Assembly: GCA_019648995.1 (NCBI GenBank)
Contig: BLXT01000945.1
Location: 4,093,331 to 4,119,769 of the forward strand
DNA length: 26,439 nucleotides
Reading direction: 5' to 3'
Source of the DNA: Plakobranchus ocellatus
Taxonomy: Eukaryota; Mollusca; Gastropoda; Plakobranchidae
Part shown: one piece after another, positions 1 to 9,070 of the stretch
How positions within the stretch are numbered: position 1 is the first letter of the stretch
Layout of the letters: each line of letters begins with the position of its first letter
Translations under genes and position numbers: made by a program
Notes under the pieces: generated by a model
Told to the model about the DNA's origin: nothing
Seen by the model: the letters and a program-made list of their open reading frames with translations, nothing else
Database searches by the model: none

Positions 1-85
1 TATACTGGCCGCCGTCAAAGATAGGGATTTGTGGAGGGACATGATCACCAACGCTTACAAGCAAGGCACTTGATGATGATGAGGA
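1..85 (+). mobile_element. 3' end of a LINE (RTE-like), C-terminal codons and triplet tail
   Basis: Frame 2 reads 23 codons to a stop at 71-73, containing KDRDLWRDMITNAYKQGT. This W-R-x-M-I-x-N...G-T-stop ending is typical of non-LTR retrotransposon polyproteins of the RTE-like endonuclease/reverse transcriptase type. The stop is followed directly by TGATGATGATGAGGATG, a short triplet tail expected at the 3' end of such elements. A similar ending occurs in the minus-strand LINE near 19711-19790. Only the last few codons lie inside the window, so family assignment is inference. Confidence 0.6.
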
Positions 86-254
86 TGCCATTTGGGAATT
101 TTTAAAAATCCTAAAAACTTTTGGAGGCTTGCAATGATTATGTTACCAATGATTATTTTGCTTCACTGTATTTCACACTTTTTAAACATTGTAATATCAC
201 AACTACAAACCTAAACCCGGGCAGAATGAGCAGGTGTCACAAAATTTGCTTATG

Positions 255-292
255 CACCATAAATAAAATGTAGCACCATAAATAAAATGTAG
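255..292. repeat. 19-bp perfect tandem duplication
   Basis: CACCATAAATAAAATGTAG occurs twice in perfect tandem (255-273 and 274-292). It lies downstream of the last visible exon of the minus-strand LRR gene. No coding meaning is seen. Confidence 0.9.
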
Positions 293-547
293 CTGGTTTG
301 TGCTATCAACCACCCAACAAGAGTACAAGAACCACAGAGAGGAAAATTAAAAATCTGCCAATAGCTTTAAATCTCTGATATAACAAAAAGATTTTTGGCT
401 TAAGTCAGAAAAGTGGCATCCCTGGTTAACCCAGTTTTTAAAAATGTAATTTACATCTTAAAATCTACCTATGCACTTAATATTGAAGATATGTCCATGC
501 CATATTTCAAAGAGATTTCATTAAAATTCGATTGCCACGTGTACGGA

Positions 548-550
<3 letters not shown>

Positions 551-590
<40 letters not shown>
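551..590. repeat. poly(T) tract
   Basis: About 40 T residues run uninterrupted. The stretch 86-664 otherwise holds no exon I can support; it is AT-rich sequence downstream of the last visible LRR exon. Confidence 0.9.
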
Positions 591-591
<1 letters not shown>

Positions 592-664
592 TTTTTTGTT
601 TAATCTGTTTATTCAAGTAGGAAGCACAGAAGACATGGAAAATGGTTAAAAATATTTCACTCAC

Positions 665-769
665 TTTAGTCCAGGATAACTTCAAAACCCTTAGTGTTGG
701 CCCACATAATGTGCAAAGATGGCGAACACCAGTGCTTGAAAACTGATTACATCCAGTTACATCAATGCT
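665..769 (-). CDS. LRR protein gene, exon 5 (residues 189-223)
   Basis: This exon is 105 nt, exactly 35 codons, phase 0 at both ends. It starts after a CTGCAG acceptor (AG at 770-771) and ends at a GTGAGT donor at 664. It encodes an LRR: SIDVTGC at residues 189-195 and LRVLKLSWTK at 214-223. The joint with exon 4 (GGFQ then SIDVTGC) restores the usual LRR strand pattern, where a hydrophobic residue and Gln precede a hydrophobic residue and Asp. The acceptor has a weak pyrimidine tract. No terminal exon is seen in 1-664, so the gene should continue beyond the window. Confidence 0.78.
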
Positions 770-993
770 CTGCAGTTGGCTATCATAACCATGTTTTAAG
801 GATGAATGCTGAAAAGTAATGATCGGGGTTAAGAAATGTTTAATCTTTGGAAAACATCATCAACGAACATTGACTATTATTTGTGCAAACAACAATTTAA
901 AAGAAAAAAACAGCAACGATAACAAAGTCTTCAGATATATATAATTATAAAAAAAAAAAGTACACTAATTTCAGATTGAAGTATAACTAATAC

Positions 994-1110
994 CTGAAAG
1001 CCTCCCTCCCTGGCTAGCTGTTTGGTTTCATTCAGTAGGAAGACTTTATCTGTGATGTGACACCGAGCAATGTTCAATGACTGAAGCATAGGGGCGTTCG
1101 TCAATAGAGC
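994..1110 (-). CDS. LRR protein gene, exon 4 (residues 150-188)
   Basis: This exon is 117 nt, 39 codons, phase 0 at both ends. The acceptor AG follows ...CACAAAAG and the donor is GTATTAG. It encodes ALLTNAPMLQSLNIARC, a canonical cysteine-containing LRR strand and turn, followed by HITDKVFLL. The preceding exon ends ...CDVSDKVIH, so the join gives V-S-D-K-V-I-H-A-L-L-T-N-A-P, a continuous LRR helix and the next strand. That strongly supports the boundary although the acceptor's pyrimidine tract is modest. Confidence 0.8.
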
Positions 1111-1455
1111 CTTTTGTGATGCAGTTGGTTCATATGTTACAAAAAATGGGAGAAAGGGGAAACATTGAACAGAGTTTAATAATATACTTTTAACACTGAG
1201 CATTTAAAAATGGAGAGAAACTTCATCTTTATCCTAGCACTAGCAATAATGTACTTCACTTGGTCTTTTCAGATCAAATAATTGATTCAAATATGAAAAA
1301 AAAAGGATTATTTTTTCAAAATAAAAAGGAATTTGTTTAAAAATTTTTCAAAGGGAAATAAAATTAGATAACAAACAGCAACTTCACTTTTACATAATAT
1401 TAACAATACAGTCCACGTTTTACATCTTCTGAATGAGAAAAATATATTCACTCAC

Positions 1456-1609
1456 ATGGATGACCTTGTCTGAAACATCACAATCCTCTAAGGACAGATG
1501 AGCTAGGGACTGATGAATTTTCCTGTTTTCATCCTTTTGAAACAAATGTATTTGACTAAAGTTTATATCTGAGTTTTCAGCTAGGTCCAAAGACTGAAGG
1601 TAAGGGCAT
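1456..1609 (-). CDS. LRR protein gene, exon 3 (residues 99-149)
   Basis: This exon is 154 nt, starting after TTTCTCTGTATTTAG and ending at a consensus GTGAGTG donor. One base completes an Arg codon begun in exon 2; 51 codons follow and end at phase 0. It carries two LRR strands, CPYLQSLDLAEN (99-110) and LAHLSLEDC (133-141). They are separated by a 22-residue linker rich in charged residues, longer than a standard repeat. It has no ATG start and depends on splicing. Confidence 0.85.
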
Positions 1610-1913
1610 CTAAATACAGAGAAAAAAATTAGGAAATGTAATATTACAGAGTTTTAACTAGGAATAAGAGAGAGAGAACAGGGAAAGAGAGAGAAATATA
1701 AAGAAATAAAGTAGGTTCCCAAGGTGAGGCAGGTGAGGAGGGAAGTAAAAAAGGACACTGAGAAAATCAGAACATTGATTAGAAAAATCAAAGTAACAAC
1801 TTGAAAAAACAATGAAGTATAATAACAATGATAGTGCTTATTAAAAATAATAGTAAAATAATGAAAGTGTAAGGCAAAATGATTCAGAAAAAAATTGTGC
1901 ATTATTTCAGATC

Positions 1914-2033
1914 TTTTTTTTTTTTTTTGTTGTTGTTTTTTTTTTGTTTTGCTTTTGTTTGTTTGTTTTTTTTTTTTTTTTTTTTTTTTTNNNTTTTTTT
2001 TTTTTTGTTTTTTTTTTGAGACAGCTGTCTTAG
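1914..2033. repeat. T-rich low-complexity tract with 3-base assembly gap
   Basis: More than 100 nt of mostly T with isolated G lie in intron 2 of the LRR gene. Three N at 1991-1993 mark a short gap or unresolved homopolymer length. Confidence 0.95.
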
Positions 2034-2196
2034 GCCTGTATTTATGATGATTTCTGAAAGAAGTTTGTAAAAAGAAGATAGAGATTTTTTTGTTTTTTTT
2101 TTTCTTTCAATTCTTTCTTCTTCAAGATTCACAACATTTGTTATGAAGACAAACATTATCACTTCAAATAGAAGAGTACTACTGAAACATACATAC

Positions 2197-2292
2197 CTTT
2201 CAATAATTTCATTCATGCACACTTCTGTGAGCAGCCGACATGCTTTAAGGCACAATGTTGTTGTATTGGATGGAAGGAGACCAAGGATAATC
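2197..2292 (-). CDS. LRR protein gene, exon 2 (residues 67-97)
   Basis: This exon is 96 nt between a TTTATTTATTGGTAG acceptor and a consensus GTATGTA donor. One base closes an Arg codon from exon 1, 31 codons follow, and two bases (AG) join exon 3 to make Arg98. It encodes an LRR segment: IILGLLPSNTTTLCLKAC then RLLTEVCMNEIIE. Joined to exon 3 this gives NEIIER-CPYLQSLDL, the stereotyped helix-to-strand step of cysteine-containing LRRs. Both phases match their neighbours. Confidence 0.82.
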
Positions 2293-2432
2293 CTACCAAT
2301 AAATAAAAGGGAGATATGCCAATTTAAAAACTGTATTTCAAAATTACAAAATGATACTAAAAAATTGTGCATGTTTAACTTACTGCTAGATCTAATAATT
2401 GAACAAGACTGATTAAATTTTGAAGTTCTCAA

Positions 2433-3487
2433 ATTGTTTGCTGTATGTAAGTGCTTTCATCATTAAATATAGAAGAAGAAAAAATCCAGAGAATTCAAAG
2501 GTAGCACATGCATTTTTTCTCAGAGGACAGTTATATCATTGTGATAGGAAAAACCTATTCGGTGCTACTTAGGAAGCAAGTCAATGGCTGAACATATCTT
2601 ATGGATTTTAAGGTTTTTGTGACTTAACCTTACTTAATACTTGATATACTCTCTTGTTGGCACATAGTTATCCTCTGAGGAAAATATCAGTTCCAAATAA
2701 ACTGATTGTTTTTTCCTATTGTTTTTAAGGATAAAAGCACTTATTAGGATTTGGTATAGTCACTAGTATCAACGTCTTTGTCATTTGCATCATTTACATA
2801 CTCGTACATTTGTACATCTGCCCTACTGGCTCAAGGACTTAATAAAATCATCAGTCATGGCAATCACTTTTAAATTCTATAAAACAATATTATTTAAAAT
2901 TAAATGGTCTTCTTTGAGTTTGAGGTGTGATATGGAGTTGCATGATTTAACCAAAAAAAAAAAAATAATAAATCCTATGACCCACACGAGAATAATCTGA
3001 AGCCTAGATCCAGTGAGAATAAATACAATGCACTCTACCTATATAAGCATCACAAAAAATTTTCCTATAATATATTGGCATTTATATCAAGCTCCAATTC
3101 TTTTATTTTGTCATTATTAAAGACGTTTTTATGGTCTCCTTGGTACCATTTTATTCTTTCTCTGTACTTTTTAAAATGAAATCTACACTATTTTCAATGC
3201 AATACTTCACATACGGACAGAAAACAAGAAATAGTTTTTGTAGGGCACATTAACTTCTACTTCTAACATAGTAAAACACTTGGAAAACTCATTACAGAGG
3301 ATAGAAGACAAGTGAAGAGCAAGAAAAAGCATTAACACTCTTTGTCTTTGGTTTTAATCTATCAAAATTGTCTTACACCAACATAAAATCTAGCCCTTTT
3401 CATGTAAATGATTAGATATTGTTTAAATTTAGCCAAATCTTGAGTAATGCAACCTGGACACCACTAGTGAAGTAAAGTTTTCAAATA

Positions 3488-3530
<43 letters not shown>

Positions 3531-3640
3531 TAATAATTCTCTTCTCTATCCACTGATCTATAAAGTAAAAGAATATATATATAATTTTCTTTTGTTAGCA
3601 GAGAATTGCTGAACAAATAATTTTTCTCTGAATGTCTTGT
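2433..3640. other. intronic sequence without recognisable features
   Basis: This is AT-rich intron 1 sequence of the minus-strand LRR gene. Apart from an (AT)n run at 3490-3530 I see no exon, structured RNA or recognisable element. Small ORFs here have no protein-like composition. Confidence 0.5.
3490..3530. repeat. (AT)n microsatellite
   Basis: About 20 AT dinucleotides grade into ACACAC. Confidence 0.95.
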
Positions 3641-3669
3641 TAAGTGTGCTTTGTGAAATGTATAACTTT

Positions 3670-3980
3670 TGTTGGTGTCAACATTCTCGACGCTATTGAT
3701 AATTTTATAGGTTTCAATCAGGTCTCCTCTAATCCTCCATCCCTTCTGAGAATACAGATTTAGATACTTTAGCCTTTCATCATGTCATGTCTTAGCATTC
3801 CTTGCAAATACTTGTGGCTGACATTTGAATATTTTCTAGTGCTACTGATTGATATTTCCAGGCAGGATGTACACAACATCATATTATATTCCAAATGAGG
3901 TCTCACAAAGGCTAGTACAATTCAAGAAAGGCAAGTTTATCTTTAAAAGTTACAGCTCTCTTTATCATTCCAATCATCTT
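3670..3980 (-). mobile_element. degenerate LINE fragment, reverse-transcriptase C-terminal region (CR1/jockey-like)
   Basis: Read on the minus strand across several frames, the order of motifs is MIGMIKRA, FKDKLAFLELY, AFVRPHLEYN, then after a degraded middle LKYLNLYSQKGWRIRGDLIE and TYKIINSVENVDT. The series 'alpha-helical KR - LYKALVRPHLEY - ERLKxLNLxxLKxRRxRGDxIETYKI' is characteristic of the C-terminal part of CR1/jockey-like LINE reverse transcriptases. Stops and frame changes show it is dead. It lies in sense orientation in intron 1 of the LRR gene. The exact clade is inference. Confidence 0.82.
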
Positions 3981-4264
3981 TTTCTTCTTTTGTTGATTGT
4001 ATCTTATTGCCCTTTGCCAACTCATATGCCTTTCAGAGTCTTGCAGTGGGTCCCCTCTATTTGCAAGCTTTGTCCTTATGTAATCCTTGATATATTTAGC
4101 ATATATTCTCTACAACTGTAGAGGTGTGAAAAGTGGGATGTTAAGGACTCTGTTGCAACACTGCACCTAAGGCCATTTTAGATTGCTCTGCTGTACTAAA
4201 GTTCACTGGGGAGTGCTGAATCCAAAGGTAATGAATTGAGCGGGGCAAAAATTGGGTGCCTTAC

Positions 4265-4461
4265 CTTGGAGTCAATCGATGTGAATATTTCAAAACAACT
4301 CTGTCTAATACAGCCTTACTCTCTGCACCCCAAGCTCCTTGGTCTAGAGCCAACAACATGTGTGAAGCTGCAATGTCTGTGGCCAAACAAGGGCTGCCTT
4401 CCTGCACAACCAGTTCAGACACAAGACCCCTCAGCAGCTCTCGTAGTGCTGGCACCGACAT
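4265..4461 (-). CDS. LRR protein gene, first coding exon (residues 1-65)
   Basis: This exon has 65 codons plus AG, ending at a consensus AAG|GTAAGG donor. The ATG at 4461 is preceded in frame by a TGA eight codons upstream, which supports it as the start. The peptide begins MSVPALRELLRGLVSELVVQ and continues with LATDIAASHMLLALDQG, a mostly helical, Leu/Ala-rich segment that is not an F-box I recognise. The AG joins the G of exon 2 to make Arg66. Together exons 1-5 give 669 nt, exactly 223 codons, with at least five LRR strands. LRR proteins are protein-interaction scaffolds, many being ubiquitin-ligase substrate receptors; the specific role of this one is unknown. It is head-to-head with TMEM267. 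Confidence 0.75.
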
Positions 4462-5434
4462 AATATGGCTATGTTTCTCTCAGAATGTTCTAAAGACTTC
4501 TGTCGTCACTTTATGACAACTCCACACAGCCCTTACAAATGGAGACTTTAAGTATTTAGATCTAGATCTAGATCGATCTAGACAGAAACCTATCTGGCTG
4601 ATTAAGAACAAAATGCTACATCTAAGAGGTAAACATTTAATATATAGGGACCGCAACACTGCGGTATCACCCATAAGATGATACAAAACAAGCTTGCTTC
4701 GTTGTTACGATCTTGTTTATGAGGATGACGTCCCTTGGTGCTCGTTTCTAAAAATTAAGGATTTCAGAGTGGTCTTTTCTTTGTTTATATTTTTATTTTC
4801 AGAGGCACTGTTCTTGTTAGTAGGCCCTCTAATTCTTGGCCCAGGTCTGTATTATAGCGATCCAGATCCATATAATGTCAACGCAAGTCGGGTCTATTCA
4901 CTTTTTTCAGGTCTGCTCGACTGTCTAATTTTATTTCAATTTAGAATTCTAGTTTGAAACTTTTAGAATATGGGCAAGCAATCCAAACCAAAATCAGGAT
5001 CAGGTTTAGACCAAGATCTCTTTCAATGCAGGTACTCAGGCATATTTAAAAAAAATAATAATATACATTTTTTTTTTCTTTTAAAGGTATATATTTTTTA
5101 AAAAGAAGCTCAAACCAGCGGGATTGTTCTCAGGAGCAATTGTTTTAATGATCACATGATTTTTAAAAGGATGTTTCAGAAGGATTTCATCATGCAGTCC
5201 TAATATCCAGACAAGTTCCATTATTGGAATGAAGTTTCAAACAGCAGGCCTACTGATTTTGTGTGCCGTTTTTTTTGTTTGTTTGTTTTTATGTTTTTTA
5301 TGAGAATTTTTTTTCTGTTTTTTTTTTTTTTTTTTTTTAGATTGTTCTATCAATTCAACCTAAAAAGATCACTTTTTTGAATACTTTCAATTGAAATTAA
5401 TATAATAAATCTTTCTTTTTTCATATTTCCACAG
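4462..5434. promoter_or_regulatory. divergent intergenic region / candidate bidirectional promoter and TMEM267 5' UTR
   Basis: About 1 kb separates the start codons of two head-to-head genes. It contains two overlapping copies of TAGATCTAG (4557-4571), a TATATAGGG at about 4640 and a perfect inverted repeat ACCGCA-acac-TGCGGT (4650-4665). It also holds a CRE-like TGACGTC near 4727, a plausible 5'-UTR splice donor TGCAG|GTACTC near 5031, and the acceptor TTTCCACAG at 5434 that precedes the first TMEM267 coding exon. Promoter activity is inference from position and motifs. Confidence 0.4.
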
Positions 5435-5468
5435 GCACTTGGCTGTAAAAACAGCTATTAATATAATA

Positions 5469-5810
5469 ATGTCTTTAATAGAGACTTTTAAAGTATTTTT
5501 TCCAACTCCATTCTTTTCAATTAGTATTTTCTCACTGATTGTCATGGTTTGCTTAGCTGGTGACTTCATGCTTCACAAAGCAGCTGCAGGGACATTGCCT
5601 GGAAATGGAAGAACAAAAAACCATGAAATGGTGAGAGCATTTGTGGACAGCTCAACACATGCAATAATTGGTTTCCTGGTTTGGGCCTTAGTGGAAAATC
5701 CATCCATCCTGGGTGACTTCAGAAAATGGCTGAATTGTTTTGCTGCGGCTGCGTTAGCAGCTTCTGTAGATTTGGATCACTTCTGGGCAGCAGGGGAATT
5801 GAATTTGAAG
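5469..5810 (+). CDS. TMEM267: TMEM267, coding exon 1 (residues 1-114)
   Basis: TMEM267 is a multi-pass membrane protein of unknown biochemical function. The exon follows acceptor TTTCCACAG (5434) and ends at donor AAG|GTTAGT (5810). I chose the ATG at 5469 because the N-terminal length then matches human TMEM267 (about 215 aa; here 223). Visible features are hydrophobic segments at about 13-31, 61-77 and 88-100, the motif VDSSTHAIIG (D60, H64) and AASVDLDHFWAAGELNLK with D101-x-D103-H104. These match the vertebrate family's D...H..IG and SVIDVDHFFLAG stretches. It is spliced to the exon at 6724 in phase 0. Confidence 0.93.
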
Positions 5811-6335
5811 GTTAGTTGATGTATGATGAAATCATTTTTTCCCCTCATTGAGTCCACATAAAGTGAAATTGCTTCAGTGGAATCCTTTTAAATCAAAATG
5901 TACAGGCCCCAAATTTTTACTTTGTAATCAGGTTTTCAGTTTTGTCTATGAGTTATAATAAATCCCCTTGCTGATCTTTATTTCTCATTCTATCATAGAG
6001 ATAACTTAACATTTACAGTCGTCTACAGATAAGCCAATACCTCGGGAGGATTGAGAAGAAGAATAAGCTCATCTCTTCATCTACACAAACTCAATTAAAT
6101 CTGTTTCACACTTTAGTAACAGGACCATTTTTCTTGAGCTGTTCAAGTGGTACTGGCATGTCTTATGTGATGCTTACACACATGCTCCAAGGTGATCACA
6201 TTCACAATAAGTTAAGAAAAGGTATTTGATTGATCCAGCTCTAACATACATACATCCGATACAGTATATTGTAAGCCTTCAGGATTGCCTTGTGTGCAGG
6301 CCAAATGAGACACATCTGGTATAGAAGCAGGTATA

Positions 6336-6512
<177 letters not shown>

Positions 6513-6667
6513 GTCAATCTATCTATTTCTCTGACTATCTCTTTCACTCTCTCCCTCTATCCCTCATAATCTTAAGATTAGTTTATAAGCATCAAGCTCC
6601 AACCTTTCAAGAGAGTTCATAACTGTGAACTGCACATGCAAGCATATTGTGTACAAGCAGAGCACAC

Positions 6668-6713
6668 TTGTATTCAAATGATTTTCTTTTTTGTATTCAA
6701 ATGATTTTCTTTT
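6668..6713. repeat. 23-bp perfect tandem duplication at the TMEM267 intron 3' end
   Basis: A 23-bp unit beginning TTGTATTCAAATG and ending TTTTCTTTT is present twice without mismatch (6668-6690, 6691-6713). It ends 10 bp before the acceptor AG of TMEM267 coding exon 2, duplicating the pyrimidine tract and possible branch-point region. Confidence 0.95.
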
Positions 6714-6723
6714 TAACTTTCAG

Positions 6724-7053
6724 AAAGCTATGCACCTCACCAAACGCCCCCCTTTTCACAACACAAGCCTTGTCTGTGCCTTGACACTGGTTTTTGCCTT
6801 TCTGCAGAAGTGGAAACCTAAGATGTGGATGTTTTCAATGATGTTTCTCTGTTCATGGCTTTCACACCATCTTAGAGATGCTAATCACAGAGGCCTTTGG
6901 GTTTTTCCATTTGGTCACACACCATTGTTTTCAAAAAAGCTATATATTATGTGTATTTTAATTCTGGCCGCCTTTGTACGCATTGCTGTTGTTGTTCACC
7001 AAGGTTCAACAGGTTTAAGATCCACCGAAGGTTTTGCGAAAGTTATATTATGA
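6724..7053 (+). CDS. TMEM267: TMEM267, coding exon 2 (residues 115-223 and stop)
   Basis: The acceptor is TTTTTAACTTTCAG at 6723 and the stop TGA is at 7051-7053. The exon encodes KAMHLTKRPPFHN, then hydrophobic segments at about 128-143, 149-160 and 184-205. It contains the family's strongest signature, CSWLSHHLRDANHRGLWVFP followed by FG (residues 157-178), corresponding to SWTSHHIRD...GLWICPFG in the human protein. H162, H163, R165 and D166 with D101, D103 and H104 form a set of polar residues beside membrane segments. The C-terminus ends FAKVIL. The open frame, conserved motifs and total length argue for an intact gene. Confidence 0.93.
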   Translation, partial: KAMHLTKRPPFHNTSLVCALTLVFAFLQKWKPKMWMFSMMFLCSWLSHHLRDANHRGLWVFPFGHTPLFSKKLYIMCILILAAFVRIAVVVHQGSTGLRSTEGFAKVIL

Positions 7054-7166
7054 GGTATGATTCTATTTTAGTCATAAAATTCAGTTTTAGGAATAATCTC
7101 AAGTCTATTCATTTTGTTATTGAACTCTGCATACCTTTTTTTATCATACACATCATGAAAGACATT

Positions 7167-8611
7167 TGTGTGGCTGCACAGGAAAACCCTTCACATAGGT
7201 CCAGATAAAAAAATGGAGATAGACACAGTTTTGGATTTTCGAAACATTCCTGAGCATTTTTGCTCTTTATTTGAAGGCTCTATCTTATTTTGTTAAAAAT
7301 TATTGGTGTTTTAAAGTCACCTGGTTTAGGAAACATAGTTTTGAGAAAATGGCTTCTAAAGTTTCATGTAGTTTTCAGCTGAGACAGTAGATGATCAAAT
7401 TGGTTTTACAAATACATAGCACACATACTCCTCACCGTTGTTCATTCTAATTCACCAATAAGAATCTTAAAAAATATTTTTTTGTGTGAAAATGAACATT
7501 TGTTTTAGGAATTTAACATTTTGGGTCCATCTTATGTCAATGCTCATACTGAGTGTTACACCTCGACCATGATGTGGTCCAGTTCTATAATTAATCTACC
7601 ACAATATTTTCGATCTCTAAATGTAGAGCAGATCCATAAATGTTATCACTAGCAGGCTGTCAAAACTACAGTTTTAAGTTAGATCTAGTTTTCAAAGACC
7701 AATAACAAACAACAATAGAGGTAAACAAAATCTAGATCTAGGCCAGAGAGAGAAAAGGAGGGAGAGGAGAGACAGAATGAAAGAAAAAGGGATACACTGG
7801 CAGCTGTTGTCAATGGATTTATATCAAATTATCAGCATTGCGACTAATTCATTACTTTTGCTGTGTTCATCATGTGCATCAAGTTTTTCATTAAAAAAAA
7901 AATATCGACATCATCATAGGCCTATGAATGAGCTAGGGTCAGGTTTAAAAGCTTTGCAATTTTAAAGTCATTCATTGAGGCTGCAAAGCTAGGTTGGTCA
8001 AGTTTTGATCGAAAGGTCTAGAACTGACCTTTGAAAACAATGTTTGTAATTGCAATACATTTAAAATTAATGCTTTCAAAAGTAAACTCAGTGATAGAAA
8101 TAAAAATGTTTTGAAGAGCTTTATCAGACAAGAAACGTAAATTGTTTGCTTAACCGATCATGGGATTGTGGCGTATTTTGAGTCAGCAGATGTTTAAGGT
8201 TTTCTCAATAAAACAGCTGCACACTCAACCAGGTTAATTTGTGTCCATGTGTACTACTTAGTTTAGAATCTAACAGCCAAGAAACTGCTGTTTAGTTCGA
8301 TGTATAATACTTGTATGTTTGCTGTAATTTAGATCTAGCATTGGCAACATGAATGAGGCGTTGAATTTTGGAAATTGGATAGGCTTTGGTTGCCACAAAC
8401 CTGATCCACATGCCTTACAAAAACGTGTAATTAAATAGGTTATAGGGTATAGAAATTTATAAAACTTGGTGGAGTATGAAAATAAATAAATGGAGATTTT
8501 GTTGAAATCAAAATCTAAATTTTGGTGATGAACGAGATAATTGACTTTAAATGGTTCTAGTTCAAAATATGCCTGGTTGACATCTGACGGGTTTTCCTGT
8601 GCTTCCACACA
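7167..8611. repeat. segment bounded by 23-bp inverted repeats (possible non-autonomous DNA element)
   Basis: 7167-7189 reads TGTGTGGCTGCACAGGAAAA followed by CCC. The reverse complement of 8589-8611 is identical at 21 of 23 positions (AA replaces CT), and weaker similarity extends a few bases inward. The arrangement is like terminal inverted repeats enclosing 1.4 kb without coding capacity. I could not identify a flanking target-site duplication, so two oppositely oriented copies of a short dispersed repeat remain an alternative. Confidence 0.45.
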
Positions 8612-9000
8612 TTTTGCAATTTATACAAATTTAGCTTCATTTTGATTTACTTGACATGCACAGCTGTCTTGCTAAGATATCTTTTTTTTTTGGAGACTTG
8701 TTGCATTACTTATAATGAAAATTATGTCTGATTGTACACATTAAAATGTAATTTATTTATACCTATGTATTTTTATAAAGTGTATATTTTATAAATGCTA
8801 TATGTTTTTTTTTTTATTAAATTTAATTTTGCTTTGTTGTTTAGGGAAGATGCTATTTCATCTAATATATGCATTTACCTAAGATTTTTTAAAGTTTTTT
8901 TTACAACTTTGATAAAATCTGAAAAGGTCTTTTATTTGGGATTGTGGAAGTTTTTTTTTGTTTTTTTTAATGTCCGAGCATTCATCAATTTATACACACT

Positions 9001-9043
9001 CACATATATATATATATATATATATACATACATACATACATAC
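9001..9043. repeat. (AT)n-(ACAT)n microsatellite
   Basis: AT dinucleotides are followed by five CATA/ACAT units, just before an AATAAA. Confidence 0.95.
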
Positions 9044-9070
9044 AATAAATATTTGTATCAGTGTTAGAGA

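Larger units (their letters stand above)
7054..9070 (+). other. TMEM267: probable TMEM267 3' UTR
   Basis: This AT-rich non-coding sequence follows the stop codon. AATAAA polyadenylation signals on the sense strand occur at 8207-8212 and 9044-9049, with another at 9421, so the transcript could end at any of these. The region contains the inverted-repeat-bounded segment 7167-8611, four copies of TAGATCTAG, a purine-rich stretch at 7744-7790 and (AT)n/(ACAT)n at 9001-9043. No convincing additional exon is seen. Confidence 0.5.

Noticed and set aside
4236-4516. Two plus-strand ORFs of 75-86 codons
   Set aside because: They are antisense shadows of the LRR gene's first coding exon on the minus strand, which has a consensus donor and phase-matched partner exons.
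5439-5468. Extended TMEM267 start upstream of the ATG
   Set aside because: Position 5439 is TTG, not ATG. The ATG at 5469 gives the family length and lies downstream of a splice acceptor.
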